Program-made: the position numbers and the translations under genes | NCBI GenBank assembly: GCA_041911695.1 | Contig: JAYROM010000074.1 | Coordinates: 1-16,242 of the forward strand | Direction: 5' to 3' | Source of the DNA: Pseudaeromonas sp041911695 | GTDB lineage: Bacteria; Pseudomonadota; Gammaproteobacteria; Enterobacterales; Aeromonadaceae | DNA length: 16,242 nt | The notes under the pieces: model-generated | What the model saw: only the letters and a program-made list of their open reading frames with translations | Told to the model about the DNA's origin: nothing | The model's database searches: none | In this document: piece by piece, positions 15,378 to 16,242 of the stretch | Numbering within the stretch: the first letter of the stretch is position 1 | How the letters are laid out: each line of letters opens with the position of its first letter

Positions 15378-15491
15378 GATAACTCCGCAACAAAATCGGA
15401 CCCGGTACGGCGTGTGTTCCCGGCCCGCAAGGCAAGACATCGCAATGCAAGACAATGCCCGTTTCGGGCTGGTCGCCGACCAACAAGCGAA

Positions 15492-15506
15492 TGATAATTT
15501 ATATCA
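15492..15506. promoter_or_regulatory. Fur-box-like site 1 upstream of exbBD
   Basis: TGATAAT-T-TATATCA matches the 7-1-7 Fur motif TGATAAT-N-ATTATCA at 12 of 14 defined positions. It lies about 115 bp before the exbB start in the divergent intergenic region. Fur repression of exbBD is common in gammaproteobacteria; binding here is inferred. Confidence 0.68.
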
Positions 15507-15514
15507 ACGTCAAA

Positions 15515-15529
15515 TGATAGCGATTATCA
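15515..15529. promoter_or_regulatory. Fur-box-like site 2 upstream of exbBD
   Basis: TGATAGC-G-ATTATCA matches TGATAAT-N-ATTATCA at 12 of 14 defined positions and retains the outer arms perfectly. It is 23 bp from site 1, about two DNA turns. Together they suggest cooperative Fur binding. Effect on the rightward exporter gene is uncertain, since that gene starts 136 bp away. Confidence 0.68.
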
Positions 15530-15637
15530 ATACCTGTTCTGGCGTGTGCGGCCGACCGGCGGTATCCGCTTGAGTTCCATGGATGAAATCGACGCCGCAG
15601 AGGGTTGTCAGCGGGTAGGGTGCCTGTCAGGATAGTC

Positions 15638-15651
15638 GTGACCCAGGTCAC
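15638..15651. promoter_or_regulatory. 14-bp palindrome abutting the ribosome site of the LysE-type gene
   Basis: GTGACC-CA-GGTCAC has perfect 6-bp arms and touches the AAGGAGGTG ribosome site (15652–15660). The 2-bp spacer is too short for an RNA hairpin using all pairs, so a protein operator is more plausible. No regulator gene is next to it in the window. Confidence 0.4.
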
Positions 15652-15664
15652 AAGGAGGTGTTGC

Positions 15665-16242
15665 ATGACCGGCTGGATTGATCCGACGATTTTGGCGTTG
15701 TTTATCCCGACTTTTCTGTTTGTCTCGATCACCCCCGGCATGTGTATGACCCTGGCGATGACGCTGGGGATGAGCATCGGCGTGCGTCGCACCCTGCATA
15801 TGATGTGGGGCGAATTGCTCGGGGTCGGGCTGGTCTCGGTGCTCTCCGTGGTCGGTGTCGCGGCGGTGATGCTGCACTATCCGGCGATCTTCCATCTGTT
15901 CAAGTATGTTGGCGGTACCTATCTGGTGTGGCTCGGCATTCAGATGTGGCGCGCGCGCAGCAAACTGTCGATCCCGAGCGAGGCGGCAGCACCGCAAGAG
16001 GTCGGGCGTTTGCGGCTGGCGCTGCAAGGGTTTGTGACCGCGATTGCCAACCCGAAAGGTTGGGCGTTTATGGTCTCGTTGTTGCCACCGTTTATCTCAC
16101 CACGTTTGCCGGTCGCGCCGCAGATCACCGCGCTGGTGGCGCTGATCCTGATCATCGAGTTTTCCAGCTTGTTACTCTATGCCAGCGGTGGGCGCACGCT
16201 GCGCCATTTTCTCAGCCGAGGTGGCAATGTGCGCATGATGAA
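15665..16242 (+). CDS. LysE/RhtB-family exporter, truncated by the window edge
   Basis: 192 codons are visible, starting MTGWIDPTILALFIPTFLF, with no stop before the end of the window. RhtB/LysE exporters are about 205–210 aa, so only a short C-terminal piece is missing. Hydrophobic helices occur at about 8–28, 40–65, 70–92, 120–145 and 158–178. Family motifs are SITPG near residue 24 (TPGM here, where TPGP is usual), KYVGGTYLVWLGIQMWRA and the AIANPKGWAFM segment. Members export amino acids or related metabolites across the inner membrane; the substrate is not predictable. AAGGAGGTG lies 4 nt before the ATG. It is divergent from exbBD. Confidence 0.88.
   Translation, partial: MTGWIDPTILALFIPTFLFVSITPGMCMTLAMTLGMSIGVRRTLHMMWGELLGVGLVSVLSVVGVAAVMLHYPAIFHLFKYVGGTYLVWLGIQMWRARSKLSIPSEAAAPQEVGRLRLALQGFVTAIANPKGWAFMVSLLPPFISPRLPVAPQITALVALILIIEFSSLLLYASGGRTLRHFLSRGGNVRMM

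Noticed and set aside
15378..15455. 26-residue N-terminal extension of exbB.
   Set aside because: Cys/Arg-rich, unlike ExbB; the ATG at 15377 has GGAG at good spacing.
15456..15468. Small GCCCG-TTT-CGGGC hairpin in the exbB leader.
   Set aside because: Only 5 bp with no U-tract; too short to claim attenuation.

Overview
The window looks like chromosomal DNA of a gammaproteobacterium with fairly high G+C. Family-typical proteins and gene order (pspF–sapABCDF divergent from pspABC–ycjXF, then an orphan HD-GYP regulator, bluB and exbBD) suggest Aeromonadaceae or a near relative. That placement is inference from gene content; no rRNA or species marker is present. No tRNA, rRNA, CRISPR array, transposase or phage gene was seen, and the region reads as ordinary core genome with dense, overlapping operons.

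Left block (1–6351, minus strand): pspF, sapA, sapB, sapC, sapD and sapF form one tightly packed operon with 1–17 nt overlaps and a terminator-like hairpin at its end. PspF is the sigma-54 activator of the phage-shock response. SapABCDF is a peptide-type ABC importer family linked to antimicrobial-peptide resistance. SapA carries a lipobox here, and both ATPase subunits lack the canonical H-loop histidine.

Centre (6352–10537, plus strand): a shared 244-bp control region holds two tandem dyad elements (likely PspF sites) next to the pspF start and a near-consensus sigma-54 promoter in front of pspA. pspA, pspB, pspC, ycjX and ycjF follow, the last four joined by ATGA overlaps. Together they form an inner-membrane stress module: PspA restrains PspF and protects the membrane, PspB and PspC sense stress, and YcjX/YcjF are the usual companions.

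Right block (10538–16242): an intergenic stretch with three 15-bp tandem repeats and a long interrupted inverted repeat precedes a glycerophosphodiester phosphodiesterase (ugpQ-like). Next come a cytoplasmic REC–DUF3369–HD-GYP response regulator (probable c-di-GMP phosphodiesterase) ending in a strong terminator, a convergent bluB (lower ligand of vitamin B12), and exbB–exbD (energy for TonB-dependent uptake) behind two Fur-box-like sites. Divergent from exbBD is a LysE/RhtB-type exporter that runs off the right edge.

No wholly new system was recognised. The most interesting items are the degenerate Sap ATPase motifs, the pspF–sapA coupling with its control region, and the repeat structure before ugpQ.
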